Notes under the pieces: model-generated
What the model was told of the DNA's origin: nothing
Database searches by the model: none
What the model saw: only the letters and a program-made list of their open reading frames with translations
Origin: Rhizobium sp. EC-SD404
GTDB lineage: Bacteria > Pseudomonadota > Alphaproteobacteria > Rhizobiales > Rhizobiaceae
Assembly: GCF_902498825.1 (NCBI RefSeq)
Contig: NZ_LR701459.1
Span: 1,060,001 to 1,124,000, forward strand
Length of the DNA stretch: 64,000 bases
Direction: 5' to 3'
Program-made: the position numbers and the translations under genes
Shown here: positions 54,040 through 62,714 of the stretch, piece after piece
Layout of the letters: each line of letters opens with the position of its first letter
Position numbering within the stretch: position 1 is the first letter of the stretch

Positions 54040-54990
54040 TCAACTTCTCCAGAGCGAGTTCTGCTCCTGCTGCATGATCAATTGTGCCAGGCTTCGGAAC
54101 TCGCTTTCGACGAAGCGCTTGAAGCGCCGGATCGTGGGGCGCACCTCGACATCGCCCTTTGTCAGGATGCCAAGGCTGCGTTCCGGATGTCCGATGCGCA
54201 CCGATAGCGCAGCCAGCATGCGCTGCCGTCGCGCCATGAACACCACGGAATAGGGCAGAACGGTCAGGACGTCCGACTGCGACAGGATGTTGGTGATCGA
54301 GGCCAGCGACCCTCCAGAAAATGAAATCTTGAAATCCGTGACGCCGATCTCGCCCAGCACATGGCGCATGTCCTGATAAAGCGGGCTCGAAGCAGGCGGG
54401 GCGATCCACGCATAGGGAGCGATGTCGGTCAGGCGCAACGGTCGCTTCATGAGGAGCGGATGGTTGATGCCGCAGGCAATGACGTTGCGGCCCGGCAGGA
54501 CCGGCTGGAAGGAAAATCCGGCAGGGATGGCGGCAGGATTGAGCGGACAGACCGCGAGGTCCAATGTGCCGGCATCGAGTTGAGACATCAGTTCGGCCGC
54601 ATAGGCATAGGACTGCTCGATCCGCACCTGTGGGGATGCGCGCTGGAATTCGGCGATGATCGATGACACCACGCCATCCATGAAGACCGGCGTTCCGCCG
54701 ATGCGCACGATGCCGCGGTGTCCAGCCTTGTAGGTCCCGACGATTGCAGACGCGGTTTTCCCCGCGCCGCCGATCTTGCGGCCCTCGACGGCGAGCGCCT
54801 GGCAAAGCTCTGTGGGGACCAGCGGGCGCCGGCCTTTTTCGAAAAGAGGTGCTCCGATGCGTTGCTCCAACATGGCGACAGTGCGCGAAACGCTTGGTTG
54901 GGTTCGCCCCAGCGCGGTCGCACCTTCGGTGAGCCCGCCCTGGTCGACGATGGCAGCAATGATTTCGAGATGGCGCGGATCGAGCTTCAT
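54040..54990 (-). CDS. LysR-type regulator of the hydroxyquinol cluster
   Basis: A 316-residue LysR-type regulator. The DNA-binding helix-turn-helix is at residues 5-60 (HLEIIAAIVDQGGLTEGATA and RTQPSVSRTVAMLEQRIG), and the effector-binding domain follows. It is divergent from maleylacetate reductase with 103 bp between start codons, the usual arrangement for a LysR activator and its catabolic operon. The inducer is probably a ring-cleavage intermediate or the phenolic substrate, by analogy with other aromatic LysR systems. Confidence 0.88.
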   Translation of the reverse strand: MKLDPRHLEIIAAIVDQGGLTEGATALGRTQPSVSRTVAMLEQRIGAPLFEKGRRPLVPTELCQALAVEGRKIGGAGKTASAIVGTYKAGHRGIVRIGGTPVFMDGVVSSIIAEFQRASPQVRIEQSYAYAAELMSQLDAGTLDLAVCPLNPAAIPAGFSFQPVLPGRNVIACGINHPLLMKRPLRLTDIAPYAWIAPPASSPLYQDMRHVLGEIGVTDFKISFSGGSLASITNILSQSDVLTVLPYSVVFMARRQRMLAALSVRIGHPERSLGILTKGDVEVRPTIRRFKRFVESEFRSLAQLIMQQEQNSLWRS

Positions 54991-55093
54991 AGCAATAAGT
55001 TATGTTATGACCCGGCAATCTGATCAAGCTGGTATGTAGTTTACGCTATTGTCCGCACATGCGCTGGTTGGAGGATCGGCGCGGGAGGATCAG

Positions 55094-56164
55094 ATGCATT
55101 TCCAGCCAGAGTTCGCTTTCGACGGTCAGCCCGTGCGCGTGCGCTTCGCACCGGGTGTTCGTCGTTGCACGGGCGAGGAAATCGCCCGGCTCGGCTGCTC
55201 GCGTGCGCTGGTGCTCTCGACGCCGCCCCAGGCGGATGCGGCCATGGAAATGGCGCAGGAAATCGGCGATGCGGCCGTCGGCGTTTTCACCAAGGCAGCG
55301 ATGCACACCCCGGTCGCGATCACCGAGGAAGCCGTTCAGCATGCACGTGAGGTGCGCGCGGATTGCATCGTGGCGATCGGCGGCGGCTCGACGACCGGCC
55401 TCGGCAAGGCCATCGCGCTGCGCACCGACCTGCCGCAGATCGTGATCCCCACCACCTATGCCGGTTCCGAAGTGACGGCGATCCTCGGCCAGACGGAGAA
55501 GGGCGAGAAGACGACGCTGACGGATCCCAAGGTCCGCCCCGAAGTCGTGCTTTACGATGCCGAACTCGTTCGCAGCCTGCCGGTCGCGATGACCGTGACG
55601 AGCGCGCTCAACGCAATGGCCCATGCGGCCGAGGGCCTTTATGCGCAGAACCGCAATCCGGTTTCGACGCTGATGGCAATCGAGGGGCTGGAGGCCTTTG
55701 CGGTGTCGCTGCCGGAGGTCGTGCGCGAACCCCAAAATCTGCAGGCGCGTGGCAAGACATTGTATGGCGCCTGGCTTTGCGGCACCGTGCTTGGCCAAGT
55801 CGGCATGGCGCTGCACCACAAGCTTTGCCACACGCTCGGCGGCTCCTTCAATCTGCCGCACGCCGAAACGCATGCCGTCGTGCTGGCTCATGCCATCGCC
55901 TTCAATGCCCGTGGAGCCGGTCGCGAGCTCGAGCCGATTTCCCGCATTTTCGGCGCCGAAAAGCCGGGGAAGGCTCTCTACGAATTCGCCAAGGGGCTCG
56001 GCGCGCCGCTGTCGCTGCGCGAGATCGGCATGAAGCGGGAAGACCTGGAACGGGCAGCCGATCTGGCTGCGGCCAAACCCTATTGGAATCCGCAGCCGGT
56101 CAGTCGCGACGAGATCTTCAAGTTGCTGGAGGCCGCCTGGGCAGGAGACCCGCCGGCCTTTTGA
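55094..56164 (+). CDS. Maleylacetate reductase
   Basis: A 356-residue iron-alcohol-dehydrogenase-type enzyme that reduces maleylacetate to 3-oxoadipate with NAD(P)H. The nucleotide-binding signature IVAIGGGSTTGLGKAIALRT lies near residue 95 and IPTTYAGSEVTAILGQTE near 117. The metal/substrate region includes NAMAHAAEGLYAQN and HHKLCHTLGGSFNLPHAETH. Length is right for the family (TfdF, GraC, RolM). GGGAGG precedes the ATG. Its product joins the 3-oxoadipate pathway encoded by pcaIJF in the same window. It is the first gene of the cluster. Confidence 0.93.
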   Translation: MHFQPEFAFDGQPVRVRFAPGVRRCTGEEIARLGCSRALVLSTPPQADAAMEMAQEIGDAAVGVFTKAAMHTPVAITEEAVQHAREVRADCIVAIGGGSTTGLGKAIALRTDLPQIVIPTTYAGSEVTAILGQTEKGEKTTLTDPKVRPEVVLYDAELVRSLPVAMTVTSALNAMAHAAEGLYAQNRNPVSTLMAIEGLEAFAVSLPEVVREPQNLQARGKTLYGAWLCGTVLGQVGMALHHKLCHTLGGSFNLPHAETHAVVLAHAIAFNARGAGRELEPISRIFGAEKPGKALYEFAKGLGAPLSLREIGMKREDLERAADLAAAKPYWNPQPVSRDEIFKLLEAAWAGDPPAF

Positions 56165-56208
56165 CCCACAATCTTTGGCCAATCATCTTTGGGAGGAGAA
56201 CCAAAACC

Positions 56209-57483
56209 ATGATCACGCGTCGTACATTGTTGCAGGCTTCGGCCACCACGGGGCTTATCGCTGCGGCGGGAAGCTTCCCCATGCCGGCGATCGCGCAAGG
56301 CGCGCGCATCAAGCTCGGCTATGTCAGTCCGCAGACCGGCCCACTCGCCGCGTTCGCCGAGGCTGACAATTTCATTCTGGCAAACTTTGCCGAAAGCGCC
56401 GCCGCGGCCGAATTCGAGATCATCGTCCGCGACTCGCAGTCGAACCCGAACCGTGCCGCCGAAGTGGCGCAGGAACTCATCATTTCCGACGAAGTCGACC
56501 TGATGCTCGTTGCCTCCACGCCGGAAACGACAAACCCGGTGACGACCACGGCTGAAGCCGAAGGCATTCCGGTCATCTCGACCGTCGCGCCTTGGCAGCC
56601 ATGGTTCATCGGCCAGCAGGGCAATCCCGGTGCGCCGGACAGCTGGCGGCCTTTCGACTACGGCTTCCACTTCTTCTGGGGTCTGGAAGACGTCATCTCC
56701 GTCTTCACGGCCATGTGGAACCAGCTCGAAACCAACAAGGCCGTTGGCGGCCTGTTCCCGAACGACGGCGACGGGAATGCCTGGGGCGATGCGCAGAACG
56801 GCTTCCCACCGGTGCTGACCGAGCAAGGCTTCACGCTCATCGATCCGGGCCGCTACCAGAATTTGACGGACGATTTCTCCGCGCAGATCAACGCGTTCCG
56901 GCAGGGCAATGTCGAGATCGTCACAGGCGTGCCGATCCCGCCGGACTTCACCACGTTCTGGACGCAGGCGCGCCAGCAGGGCTTCAACCCGAAGGCGGCG
57001 TCGATCGGCAAGGCGATCCTGTTCCCGCAGGCTGTCGAAGCACTGGGCGATACCGGCCACAATCTGTCGTCGGAAGTCTGGTGGTCGCCGAACCACCCCT
57101 TCAAGTCGTCGTTGAACGGCCTGTCCGCCGGCGAGGTCGCGGCCGCTTACACGGAAGCCACGAGCCGCCAGTGGACCCAGCCGATCGGCTTCGTCCACGC
57201 TCTGCTCGAAGTTGCCGTCGACGCCATGGGCCGGACGAGCGATGTCACCGACCGTGACGCGGTCGCCGAGGCGATCGCCGCGTCGGACCTGCAGACCATC
57301 GTCGGCCGTGTTGCTTTCGACGGCGCGGGCCTGCCGCCCTTTGCACAGGCGAACGTGTCGAAGACCCCGCTCGTCGGCGGTCAGTGGCGCCTGCGCGATG
57401 GCGGTGGCTACGACCTCGTCATCGTCGACAACACCGGCCAGACGGACATCCCGACTGCCGGCACAATGGAAGCAATCGGCTGA
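56209..57483 (+). CDS. Branched-chain-type ABC transporter substrate-binding protein
   Basis: A 424-residue periplasmic binding protein with a Tat-like signal (MITRRTLLQASATTGLIAAA) cleaved near AIAQG. The LivK-like fold is seen in RIKLGYVSPQTGPLAAFAEA and DEVDLMLVASTPETTNPVTT. GGAGGAG lies upstream of the ATG. It sits between maleylacetate reductase and the other four importer genes, so its ligand is likely a phenolic or aromatic acid rather than an amino acid. A perfect hairpin follows its stop. Confidence 0.88.
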   Translation: MITRRTLLQASATTGLIAAAGSFPMPAIAQGARIKLGYVSPQTGPLAAFAEADNFILANFAESAAAAEFEIIVRDSQSNPNRAAEVAQELIISDEVDLMLVASTPETTNPVTTTAEAEGIPVISTVAPWQPWFIGQQGNPGAPDSWRPFDYGFHFFWGLEDVISVFTAMWNQLETNKAVGGLFPNDGDGNAWGDAQNGFPPVLTEQGFTLIDPGRYQNLTDDFSAQINAFRQGNVEIVTGVPIPPDFTTFWTQARQQGFNPKAASIGKAILFPQAVEALGDTGHNLSSEVWWSPNHPFKSSLNGLSAGEVAAAYTEATSRQWTQPIGFVHALLEVAVDAMGRTSDVTDRDAVAEAIAASDLQTIVGRVAFDGAGLPPFAQANVSKTPLVGGQWRLRDGGGYDLVIVDNTGQTDIPTAGTMEAIG

Positions 57484-57491
57484 GAAAGGCT

Positions 57492-57517
57492 GACCCGGGC
57501 GCTGAGACGCCCGGGTC
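57492..57517 (+). promoter_or_regulatory. Perfect hairpin after the ABC binding-protein gene
   Basis: GACCCGGGCG (57492-57501) pairs exactly with CGCCCGGGTC (57508-57517) around a six-base loop. It lies 8 bp after the binding-protein stop and 19 bp before the ATPase start. There is no T run, so it is more likely an mRNA-stabilising or processing structure than a full terminator. Confidence 0.6.
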
Positions 57518-57536
57518 GCCGGCCGGAAAAAGCATC

Positions 57537-58256
57537 ATGGCAATCATCTCGCTCGACAGGGTCAACCGAAGCTTCGGCGCGCTCACCGTTGCCGACGACG
57601 TCACATTCGACGTCGCCGAGGGCGAAGCCTTGGGCATCATCGGTCCGAATGGCGCAGGCAAGTCGACGCTCTTCAATCTGATCGCGGGCAACATCGCGCC
57701 CGATAGCGGCACGATCCGCTTCATGGGCGAGGACGTGACGAAGACGCCCGCCATGCGCCGCTGCATCGCCGGCATGGGTCGCTCGTTCCAGATCCCGCAA
57801 CCGTTTTCCAAACTGACGGTGTTCGAGAACCTTCTTGTCGCCGGCGCTTTCGGCCGCAACCGCTCGGAACACGACGTCGCGAAGGATTGCGCCGAAGTGC
57901 TCAGCAGGACCGGCCTGCTGGGAAAGGCGAACACGGTTGCCGGTTCGCTCTCGCTTCTGGAGCGCAAGCGGCTCGAACTTGCCCGTGCGCTCGCGACCGA
58001 TCCGAAGCTTCTGCTCCTCGATGAGATCGCCGGCGGCCTGACGGAAGGCGAATGCGGCGAACTCGTCGAGACGATCAAGGCGATCCACGCCCAAGGCGTG
58101 ACGATCATCTGGATCGAGCACGTGCTGCACGCGCTGAACTCCGTCGTCGAGCGTCTGCTCGTGCTGCATTTCGGCAAGGTGATCGGCATCGGCAAGCCCG
58201 ATGCGATCATGGCGTCGGCCGAAGTGCGCGAAATCTATCTGGGCATCGAGGTCTGA
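57537..58256 (+). CDS. ABC transporter ATP-binding protein (LivG type)
   Basis: A 239-residue ATPase of the branched-chain importer family. Walker A is GPNGAGKSTLFN, the signature region is the degenerate GSLSLLERKRLELARAL where LSGG would be, and Walker B is LLLLDEIAGGLTE. This SLLERKRLE variant is common in LivG proteins. It energises import together with the LivF-type ATPase. The stop overlaps the next start (TGATG). Confidence 0.92.
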   Translation: MAIISLDRVNRSFGALTVADDVTFDVAEGEALGIIGPNGAGKSTLFNLIAGNIAPDSGTIRFMGEDVTKTPAMRRCIAGMGRSFQIPQPFSKLTVFENLLVAGAFGRNRSEHDVAKDCAEVLSRTGLLGKANTVAGSLSLLERKRLELARALATDPKLLLLDEIAGGLTEGECGELVETIKAIHAQGVTIIWIEHVLHALNSVVERLLVLHFGKVIGIGKPDAIMASAEVREIYLGIEV

Positions 58257-58963
58257 TGACGCTTCTCACCACCCACGGGCTGACCGCCCACTACGGCCAG
58301 TTCCAGGCGCTGTTCGGCGTCGATGTGGAACTTGCCGAAGGCGAATGCGTCGCGATCATCGGCTCGAATGGAGCGGGCAAGACGACGCTGATGCGCTCCA
58401 TTTCGGGCGTGCTGCGCAACGAGCCATCCTCCGTCCGCTTTCGCGGTGCGGACATTGGCGCGCTGCCGGCCGACGAGGTGATGAAGCGCGGCATCGCCAT
58501 GGTGCCGGAGGGCAGGCGGCTTTTCCCTTCCTTGAGCGTGGAAGAAAATCTCCTGATCGGCGGCCAGATGCGCAAGGGGTCCGGCTACTGGACGCTGGAG
58601 CGCATCTACGCGCTTTTCCCGATCCTTGCCGAGCGCCGCCGCAATTCCGGCACGGCACTGTCCGGCGGCCAGCAGCAGATGGTGGCGATCGGCCGCGCGC
58701 TGATGGGCAACCCCGAAGTTCTTCTCTGCGACGAGATCTCCCTCGGCCTCGCGCCGGTCGTCATCCGCGACATCTACAAGGCCGTTCCGCTCATCCGCGA
58801 AAGCGGCGCCTCGATGATCATCGTCGAGCAGGATATCGGCCAGGCCCTGAAGGTCGCGGACCGCGTTTATTGCATGATGGAAGGCAAGGTCACGCTGACC
58901 GGCCGCCCCGACGAACTGACGCGTGAAGCGATTCACGCGGCTTATTTCGGGGTGCACGCATGA
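58256..58963 (+). CDS. ABC transporter ATP-binding protein (LivF type)
   Basis: A 235-residue ATPase. Walker A is GSNGAGKTTLMRS, the signature LSGGQQQMVAIGRALM and Walker B LLCDEISLGLAPVV, with MVPEGRRLFPSLSVEENL typical of LivF. It forms the second ATPase of the importer. The start overlaps the LivG-type gene and the end overlaps the permease gene by 4 bp. Confidence 0.93.
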   Translation: MTLLTTHGLTAHYGQFQALFGVDVELAEGECVAIIGSNGAGKTTLMRSISGVLRNEPSSVRFRGADIGALPADEVMKRGIAMVPEGRRLFPSLSVEENLLIGGQMRKGSGYWTLERIYALFPILAERRRNSGTALSGGQQQMVAIGRALMGNPEVLLCDEISLGLAPVVIRDIYKAVPLIRESGASMIIVEQDIGQALKVADRVYCMMEGKVTLTGRPDELTREAIHAAYFGVHA

Positions 58964-59823
58964 ACTGGCTCGACACCATCGTCCAAGGCGTGCTGCTCGG
59001 CGGCCTTTATGCTCTCTTTGCAGCGGGTTTGAGCCTCGTTTTCGGCATCATGCGGCTGGTCAATCTCGCCCATGGCGACCTGATCGTGCTGGCCGCCTAC
59101 CTCATCCTCGTCATCGTTTCGGTGCTGGGCATTTCGCCATTCCTCGCAGTGGCCATCGCTCTGCCGATCATGTTCGCGGTCGGCTACGTGCTCCAGCGCG
59201 TCGTCCTCAATCGCGTTCTCGGCGAAGACATCCTGCCGCCGCTGCTCGTCACCTTCGGCATCTCGGTCGTGCTCCAGAACGCACTTCAGGAAGCGTTTTC
59301 CGCAGATACGCGCCGCCTGCCGTCCGGAGAGATCGGCACGGCATCGCTGCAGATCGGCGGACTCAATATCGGCGTCATGCCGCTTCTGACCTTCGCGTCG
59401 GCCGTCATCGTCATCGTCGTGCTCAACCAGATTTTCTACCGCACGGCACTCGGCCGCGCCTTCCGCGCGACGTCGGACGATGCGACGACGGCAAGCCTCA
59501 TGGGCATCCGCCCCGCCCGCATCTTCGCGCAGGCGACGGGCATTGCGCTGGTGATCGTCACCATCGCCGCGCTCTATCTCGGCATGCGGGCGAATTTCGA
59601 TCCCTCGATCGGTCCCGCCCGCCTGATCTATGCCTTCGAGGCGGTCATCATCGGCGGGCTCGGCTCACTGTGGGGAACGCTTGCCGGCGGCGTCATCATC
59701 GGCGTCGCGCAGACGGTGGGTGCCGCGATCAACCCGGAATGGCAGATCCTCGCCGGTCACGTCGCTTTTCTGCTCGTCCTTCTCGTCAAGCCGCGCGGGC
59801 TCTTCCCGCGGGCGGTGGATTGA
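58960..59823 (+). CDS. ABC transporter permease (LivH type)
   Basis: A 287-residue permease with about eight helices. The LivH hallmarks GLYALFAAGLSLVFGIMRLV (helix 1-2) and NLAHGDLIVLAAYL are at the N-terminus, and the EAA-like loop RAFRATSDDATTASLMGI follows near residue 170. GGLGSLWGTLAGGVIIGVAQ closes the protein. It is coupled to the LivF-type gene by a 4-bp overlap and followed 10 bp later by the second permease. Confidence 0.93.
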   Translation: MNWLDTIVQGVLLGGLYALFAAGLSLVFGIMRLVNLAHGDLIVLAAYLILVIVSVLGISPFLAVAIALPIMFAVGYVLQRVVLNRVLGEDILPPLLVTFGISVVLQNALQEAFSADTRRLPSGEIGTASLQIGGLNIGVMPLLTFASAVIVIVVLNQIFYRTALGRAFRATSDDATTASLMGIRPARIFAQATGIALVIVTIAALYLGMRANFDPSIGPARLIYAFEAVIIGGLGSLWGTLAGGVIIGVAQTVGAAINPEWQILAGHVAFLLVLLVKPRGLFPRAVD

Positions 59824-59833
59824 GGGCCGCGCC

Positions 59834-60922
59834 ATGACCACGCACGCCACTCCCGCCGCCCGTGTCGAGACCCGCACCCGCGCATCGACGATCGCTCTCG
59901 TCGTGGCGGTGCTGATCATTGCGGTCGCCATCGTGCTCCCCGCCTTTGCCTCGCGCCGCCTCGTGCAGGAGCTGTTCTTCATCCTGACCATGCTGACGCT
60001 CGCGCAGTTCTGGAACCTGCTCGCCGGCTATGGCGGGTTGGTCTCGATCGGCCAGCAGGCATTCGTCGGCATCGGCGCCTATGCGCTCTTCGGCTCAGTC
60101 ATTCTCGGCACGGTCGATCCGCTGACGGCCATCCTGATCGGCGGCGTTGCGGCGCTCGTGCTTGCCGTGCCGTTCGCCTTTTTCGCCTTCCGCCTGAACG
60201 GGGCTTATTTCGCGATCGGCACCTGGGTGCTGGCCGAAGTCGTCCGGCTTCTGGTGGCGCAATGGCGTGCCGTTGGCGGTGGCACCGGTACGTCGTTGCC
60301 ACGCGAGGCAACCTCGGCGATCCCCTTCACCGGCGCGATCGCCACGCTCTTCGACGTGCGTGAGCCGGCCGCGCGCGACATTCTGGCCTACTGGCTGGCG
60401 CTCGCCCTCGCGATCGCCGCCATCGGCGGCATCTACTGGCTGTTGCGCACCAAGCGCGGCCTCGCGCTCGCCGCCATCCGCGACAATGCCGAAGCCGCCC
60501 GTTCGGTCGGTGTCGACGCCGATCCGATCAAATGGTTCGTGTTCCTCACGGCCGCCTTCGGCACCGGGCTCGCCGGCGCACTGATCTACCTGCAAAAGGC
60601 GCGCATTTCTCCCGACGCCGCATTTTCGGTGAACGACTGGACCGCCTACGTCATCTTCATCGTCGTGATCGGCGGCATCGGCACGATCGAAGGGCCGATC
60701 ATCGGCGTGATCGTCTTCTTCCTGCTCCAGTCGCTGCTGGCACAATACGGCACCTGGTACCTCATCGCGCTCGGCACCATCGGCATCGCGGTCATGCTGT
60801 TTGCGCCCCGCGGCATCTGGGGCCTGATCAGCGACCGCACGGGCCTTCAGCTCTTTCCCATCCGCCGGCGCCTCGTCGTCGGCGACGTTTCAAAGCAACC
60901 ATCTGCCTCCAGGGAGGAATAG
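59834..60922 (+). CDS. ABC transporter permease (LivM type)
   Basis: A 362-residue permease with about ten helices. LivM features are AQFWNLLAGYGGLVSIGQQA, FVGIGAYALFG, the EAA loop LALAAIRDNAEAARSVGVDA and GGIGTIEGPIIGVIVFFLLQ. It is the partner of the LivH-type permease and the last transporter gene. Its stop is 2 bp before the hydroxylase start, with GGGAGGAAT just inside its 3' end serving as the hydroxylase ribosome binding site. Confidence 0.93.
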   Translation: MTTHATPAARVETRTRASTIALVVAVLIIAVAIVLPAFASRRLVQELFFILTMLTLAQFWNLLAGYGGLVSIGQQAFVGIGAYALFGSVILGTVDPLTAILIGGVAALVLAVPFAFFAFRLNGAYFAIGTWVLAEVVRLLVAQWRAVGGGTGTSLPREATSAIPFTGAIATLFDVREPAARDILAYWLALALAIAAIGGIYWLLRTKRGLALAAIRDNAEAARSVGVDADPIKWFVFLTAAFGTGLAGALIYLQKARISPDAAFSVNDWTAYVIFIVVIGGIGTIEGPIIGVIVFFLLQSLLAQYGTWYLIALGTIGIAVMLFAPRGIWGLISDRTGLQLFPIRRRLVVGDVSKQPSASREE

Positions 60923-60924
60923 AC

Positions 60925-62709
60925 ATGGCTGACATCAAGACCGACGTTCTCATCATCGGCACCGGTCCGGCCGGCTCCGCGACCGCAGCGCTGCTTTCGA
61001 CCTATGGCGTCGAGAACATGGCGGTGAACCGCTATCGCTGGCTCGCCAACACGCCGCGCGCGCACATCACCAACCAGCGCACCATGGAAGTGCTGCGCGA
61101 TCTCGGCCGCGAAGTGGAAGCGGAAGCCTATCTGCATTGCACCGAGCAGGAACTGATGGGCGAGAACATCTTCTGCGAGAGCCTGGCGGGAGAGGAAATC
61201 GGCCGCATGAAGAGCTGGGGTAATCACCCGCTCTCGCGCGCCGAGCACCAGCTGTCCTCGCCCTGCATGATGAACGACCTCCCGCAGACATTCATGGAGC
61301 CTATCCTCTTCAAGACGGCCTGTTCGCGCGGCACCCAGCCGCGCATGTCGACGGAATATCTGCGCCACGAGCAGGACGCCGACGGCGTGACGACGACCTG
61401 CCTCGACCGGCTGACGGGCAAGGAAATCACCATCCGCTCGAAATATCTGGTGGGCGCCGACGGCGGCAATTCGCGCGTCGCAGAGCATGCCGGACTTACC
61501 TTCGAAGGCCAGATGGGCGTCGGCGGGTCGATGAACATTCTCTTCCGCGCCGATCTCTCGCGCTATGTCGCGCACCGACCTTCGGTGCTCTACTGGGTCA
61601 TGCAGCCCGGCGCCGATGTCGGCGGCATCGGCATGGGCCTCGTGCGCATGGTGCGCCCGTGGAACGAGTGGCTGATCGTCTGGGGCTACGACATCAACCA
61701 GCCCGCCCCGGTGGTCGACGACGCCTTTGCCACAGAAGTTGCGCGCCAGCTGGTCGGCGATCCGGAGCTAGAGATCGAGCTGATCTCGGCCAACACCTGG
61801 ACCGTCAACAACATGTACGCGACCCACATGCAGAAGGGCCGCGTCTTCATCATGGGTGACGCCGCCCACCGGCATCCGCCATCGAACGGACTGGGCTCCA
61901 ACACCTCGATCCAGGACGGCTTCAATCTCGCCTGGAAGCTCGCCGCCGTCGTCAAGGGCCAGGCGGGTCCTGGCCTGCTCGAGACCTTCTCGGTCGAGCG
62001 TGCGCCGATCGCCAAGCAGATCGTGACGCGCGCCAACCAATCGATCGGCGAGTTCGGCCCGATCTTCGAGGCGCTCGGCATGACGGGCGGCACGGATGTG
62101 GAGAAGATCCAGGCCTCGATGGACGCCCGATGCGACGCGACGCCCCAGGCCGAGCGGCAACGTGAAGCGATTCGCCAGGCGATCGCCTTCAAGAAATACG
62201 AGTTCGACGCACACGGCGTGGAGATGAACCAGCGCTACAAATCGAGTGCAACGGTGACGGAAGGCCAGATGGAACCGGCCTTCGAACTGGACGCCGAACT
62301 GCACTACCAGCCGACGACATGGCCGGGTGCGCGCATTCCCCATTGCTGGATCTACGACCAGGCGGGCAAGAAGCACTCGACGCTTGATCTCACCGGCAAG
62401 GGCCGCTTCACGATCCTCACCGGCATTTCCGGCGAGGGCTGGGCTGCCGCGGCGGCCAAGGCCGGCAAGGCGCTCGGCATCGATATAGCAACGGTCGTCA
62501 TCGGTCCGCGCCGCACCTACATCGACCATGAGGGCGAGTGGGCGCGCGCCCGCGAAGTCGGCGACAGTGGTTGCGTTCTCGTGCGGCCCGACCAGCACGT
62601 GGCTTGGCGGGCAGAGGAAATGGTAGCCGATCCGGCGGGCGAACTCACCCGGGTACTTTCGACCATCCTCGATCGCAACAGCGCGGCCGCCAGACAGGCA
62701 GCGGAGTAA
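60925..62709 (+). CDS. FAD-dependent phenol/resorcinol hydroxylase (TfdB-like)
   Basis: A 594-residue class A flavoprotein monooxygenase. The FAD motif is IIGTGPAGSATAALLSTYG at the N-terminus; PRAHITNQRTMEVLRDLG, YLVGADGGNSRVAEHAG and the second FAD motif FIMGDAAHRHPPSNGLGSNT follow, then a thioredoxin-like C-terminal domain. Long stretches resemble 2,4-dichlorophenol 6-monooxygenase (TfdB), for example HRPSVLYWVMQPGADVGGIG. In this operon it probably adds a hydroxyl to a resorcinol-type ring to make hydroxyquinol, as in actinobacterial resorcinol clusters. Halophenols cannot be excluded as substrate. Confidence 0.87.
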   Translation: MADIKTDVLIIGTGPAGSATAALLSTYGVENMAVNRYRWLANTPRAHITNQRTMEVLRDLGREVEAEAYLHCTEQELMGENIFCESLAGEEIGRMKSWGNHPLSRAEHQLSSPCMMNDLPQTFMEPILFKTACSRGTQPRMSTEYLRHEQDADGVTTTCLDRLTGKEITIRSKYLVGADGGNSRVAEHAGLTFEGQMGVGGSMNILFRADLSRYVAHRPSVLYWVMQPGADVGGIGMGLVRMVRPWNEWLIVWGYDINQPAPVVDDAFATEVARQLVGDPELEIELISANTWTVNNMYATHMQKGRVFIMGDAAHRHPPSNGLGSNTSIQDGFNLAWKLAAVVKGQAGPGLLETFSVERAPIAKQIVTRANQSIGEFGPIFEALGMTGGTDVEKIQASMDARCDATPQAERQREAIRQAIAFKKYEFDAHGVEMNQRYKSSATVTEGQMEPAFELDAELHYQPTTWPGARIPHCWIYDQAGKKHSTLDLTGKGRFTILTGISGEGWAAAAAKAGKALGIDIATVVIGPRRTYIDHEGEWARAREVGDSGCVLVRPDQHVAWRAEEMVADPAGELTRVLSTILDRNSAAARQAAE

Positions 62710-62714
62710 GTCTG

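Noticed and set aside
53168..55027. Open frame continuing upstream of the DUF3429 gene for about 620 codons
   Set aside because: The region contains the BA14K-like gene on the opposite strand and the LysR gene in another frame; only the last 150 codons (52715-53167) show a family pattern and a suitable ATG.
55363..56208. Apparent fusion of a long N-terminal extension to the ABC binding protein
   Set aside because: The extension is an out-of-frame reading of maleylacetate reductase. The binding protein has its own ATG at 56209 with GGAGGAG and a signal peptide.
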